Part shown: positions 63,606 to 64,000 of the stretch, in pieces
Position numbering within the stretch: position 1 is the first letter of the stretch
Layout of the letters: each line of letters begins with the position of its first letter
Assembly (NCBI RefSeq): GCF_900167475.1
Contig: NZ_LT796768.1
Span: 1,364,001-1,428,000 of the forward strand
From: Aeromicrobium choanae
Lineage (GTDB): Bacteria > Actinomycetota > Actinomycetes > Propionibacteriales > Nocardioidaceae
Direction: 5' to 3'
Length of the DNA: 64,000 nt
Made by a program: the position numbers and the translations under genes
The notes under the pieces: generated by a model
Told to the model about the DNA's origin: nothing
What the model saw: the letters and a program-made list of their open reading frames with translations, nothing else
The model's database searches: none

Positions 63606-64000
63606 TCAGCGCCCGGCGGCCTCGATCTCGGCACGCAGATGGGCCTTCATCGGCTCGGGCGCGAAGCTGGCGTCGACGGCGGCCGTGGCCAGGGCGACGA
63701 GGCCGGACTCGTCGAGTCCGAGCAGGTCGGCCGCGATCGCGTACTCGTCGTTCAGCGTCGTGCCGAACATCGGCGGGTCATCGGAGTTGATCGTGACGGT
63801 GACTCCGGCCTCGACGAGCGTGGGGAGCGGGTGCTCCTTCAGCGACGGCACCGACCGCGTGCGCACGTTCGACGTGGGGCACACCTCCAGCGCGATGCCG
63901 TCGGCGGCGAGGCGCTCCATCAGCAGCGGGTCCTGGGCGGCGGCGATGCCGTGTCCGATGCGCTCGGCGCCCAGCAGGTCGAGGCTGTCCCAGATCGACT
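63606..64000 (-). CDS. add: Adenosine deaminase, C-terminal part (cut by window end)
   Basis: 131 residues of a zinc-dependent adenosine/adenine deaminase C-terminus, which converts adenosine to inosine. The visible part has AERIGHGIAAAQDPLLMERL, the family's RIGHG zinc-site segment, CPTSNVRTRSV and the NSDDPPMF motif with the catalytic/zinc Asp pair, then LNDEYAIAADLLGL. The 5' end lies beyond the window, so length and start cannot be judged. Adenosine deaminase versus adenine deaminase cannot be fully separated on this fragment. Confidence 0.9.
   Translation of the reverse strand, partial: SIWDSLDLLGAERIGHGIAAAQDPLLMERLAADGIALEVCPTSNVRTRSVPSLKEHPLPTLVEAGVTVTINSDDPPMFGTTLNDEYAIAADLLGLDESGLVALATAAVDASFAPEPMKAHLRAEIEAAGR

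Overview
The window is chromosomal DNA from a high-GC Gram-positive bacterium. Very high GC, GTG starts, 4-base GTGA/ATGA stop-start overlaps and actinobacterial marker families (Bpa proteasome activator, a WhiB-type protein, GuaB1, DUF3151, topoisomerase I with a Lys-rich tail, Ku/LigD) point to Actinomycetota. The topA - helicase - tad/ssd - HAD - Fic-like order resembles the Mycobacterium tuberculosis Rv3646c-Rv3662c neighbourhood. A Nocardioidaceae-like host (Aeromicrobium/Nocardioides) is my inference only. No phage, integrase, transposase or CRISPR array was seen.

Layout. 1-5.2 kb: a gene fragment, a lipid kinase, DUF3151, universal stress protein, fructose-bisphosphate aldolase, tRNA/rRNA methyltransferase, pyrE and a class E sortase. 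5.4-9.4 kb: an aminotransferase, a secreted M19-like hydrolase with a discoidin domain, tRNA-Thr and chorismate mutase. 9.5-16.4 kb (all minus): a secreted peptidase-like hydrolase, holB, tmk, aquaporin and topA. 16.5-23.7 kb: MFS transporter, methyltransferase, STAS protein, DUF1998 helicase and BCCT transporter. 23.7-28.6 kb: a compact, translationally coupled Tad (Flp pilus) operon with two small Flp-pilin-like genes. 28.7-32.4 kb: HAD phosphatase, degenerate Fic protein, methyltransferase and a LytS-type histidine kinase. 32.4-37.6 kb: GuaB1, a zinc metallochaperone-like lipoprotein behind a Zur-like box, and a BioQ-bioYMN biotin-uptake unit behind tandem operators. 37.7-40.3 kb: LytTR regulator, small membrane protein and SSS symporter, probably the partners of the kinase 5 kb upstream. 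40.3-44.9 kb: a WhiB-like/HTH protein, Bpa, quinone reductase, nitrilase, two membrane proteins and tRNA-Ser(UGA). 45-53 kb: tRNA-Ser(GCU), TetR, tRNA-Arg and two very large secreted proteins (alpha/beta hydrolase and M1 metallopeptidase). 53-58 kb: CsbD stress protein, a repeat protein, and the NHEJ pair LigD/Ku flanking a GAF-ANTAR regulator. 58-64 kb: acyltransferase, ACT-domain protein, short-chain dehydrogenase, NAD(P) transhydrogenase pntA-pntB and the 3' part of adenosine deaminase.

A recurring signal is a TANNNT -10 box placed 6-8 nt before the start codon, in front of about 20 genes. This is the geometry of leaderless transcripts and was used to choose several starts. Other signals are strong hairpin terminators, several palindromic operator candidates, fold-back elements in intergenic gaps and a 60-bp direct repeat touching a tRNA-Ser 3' end.
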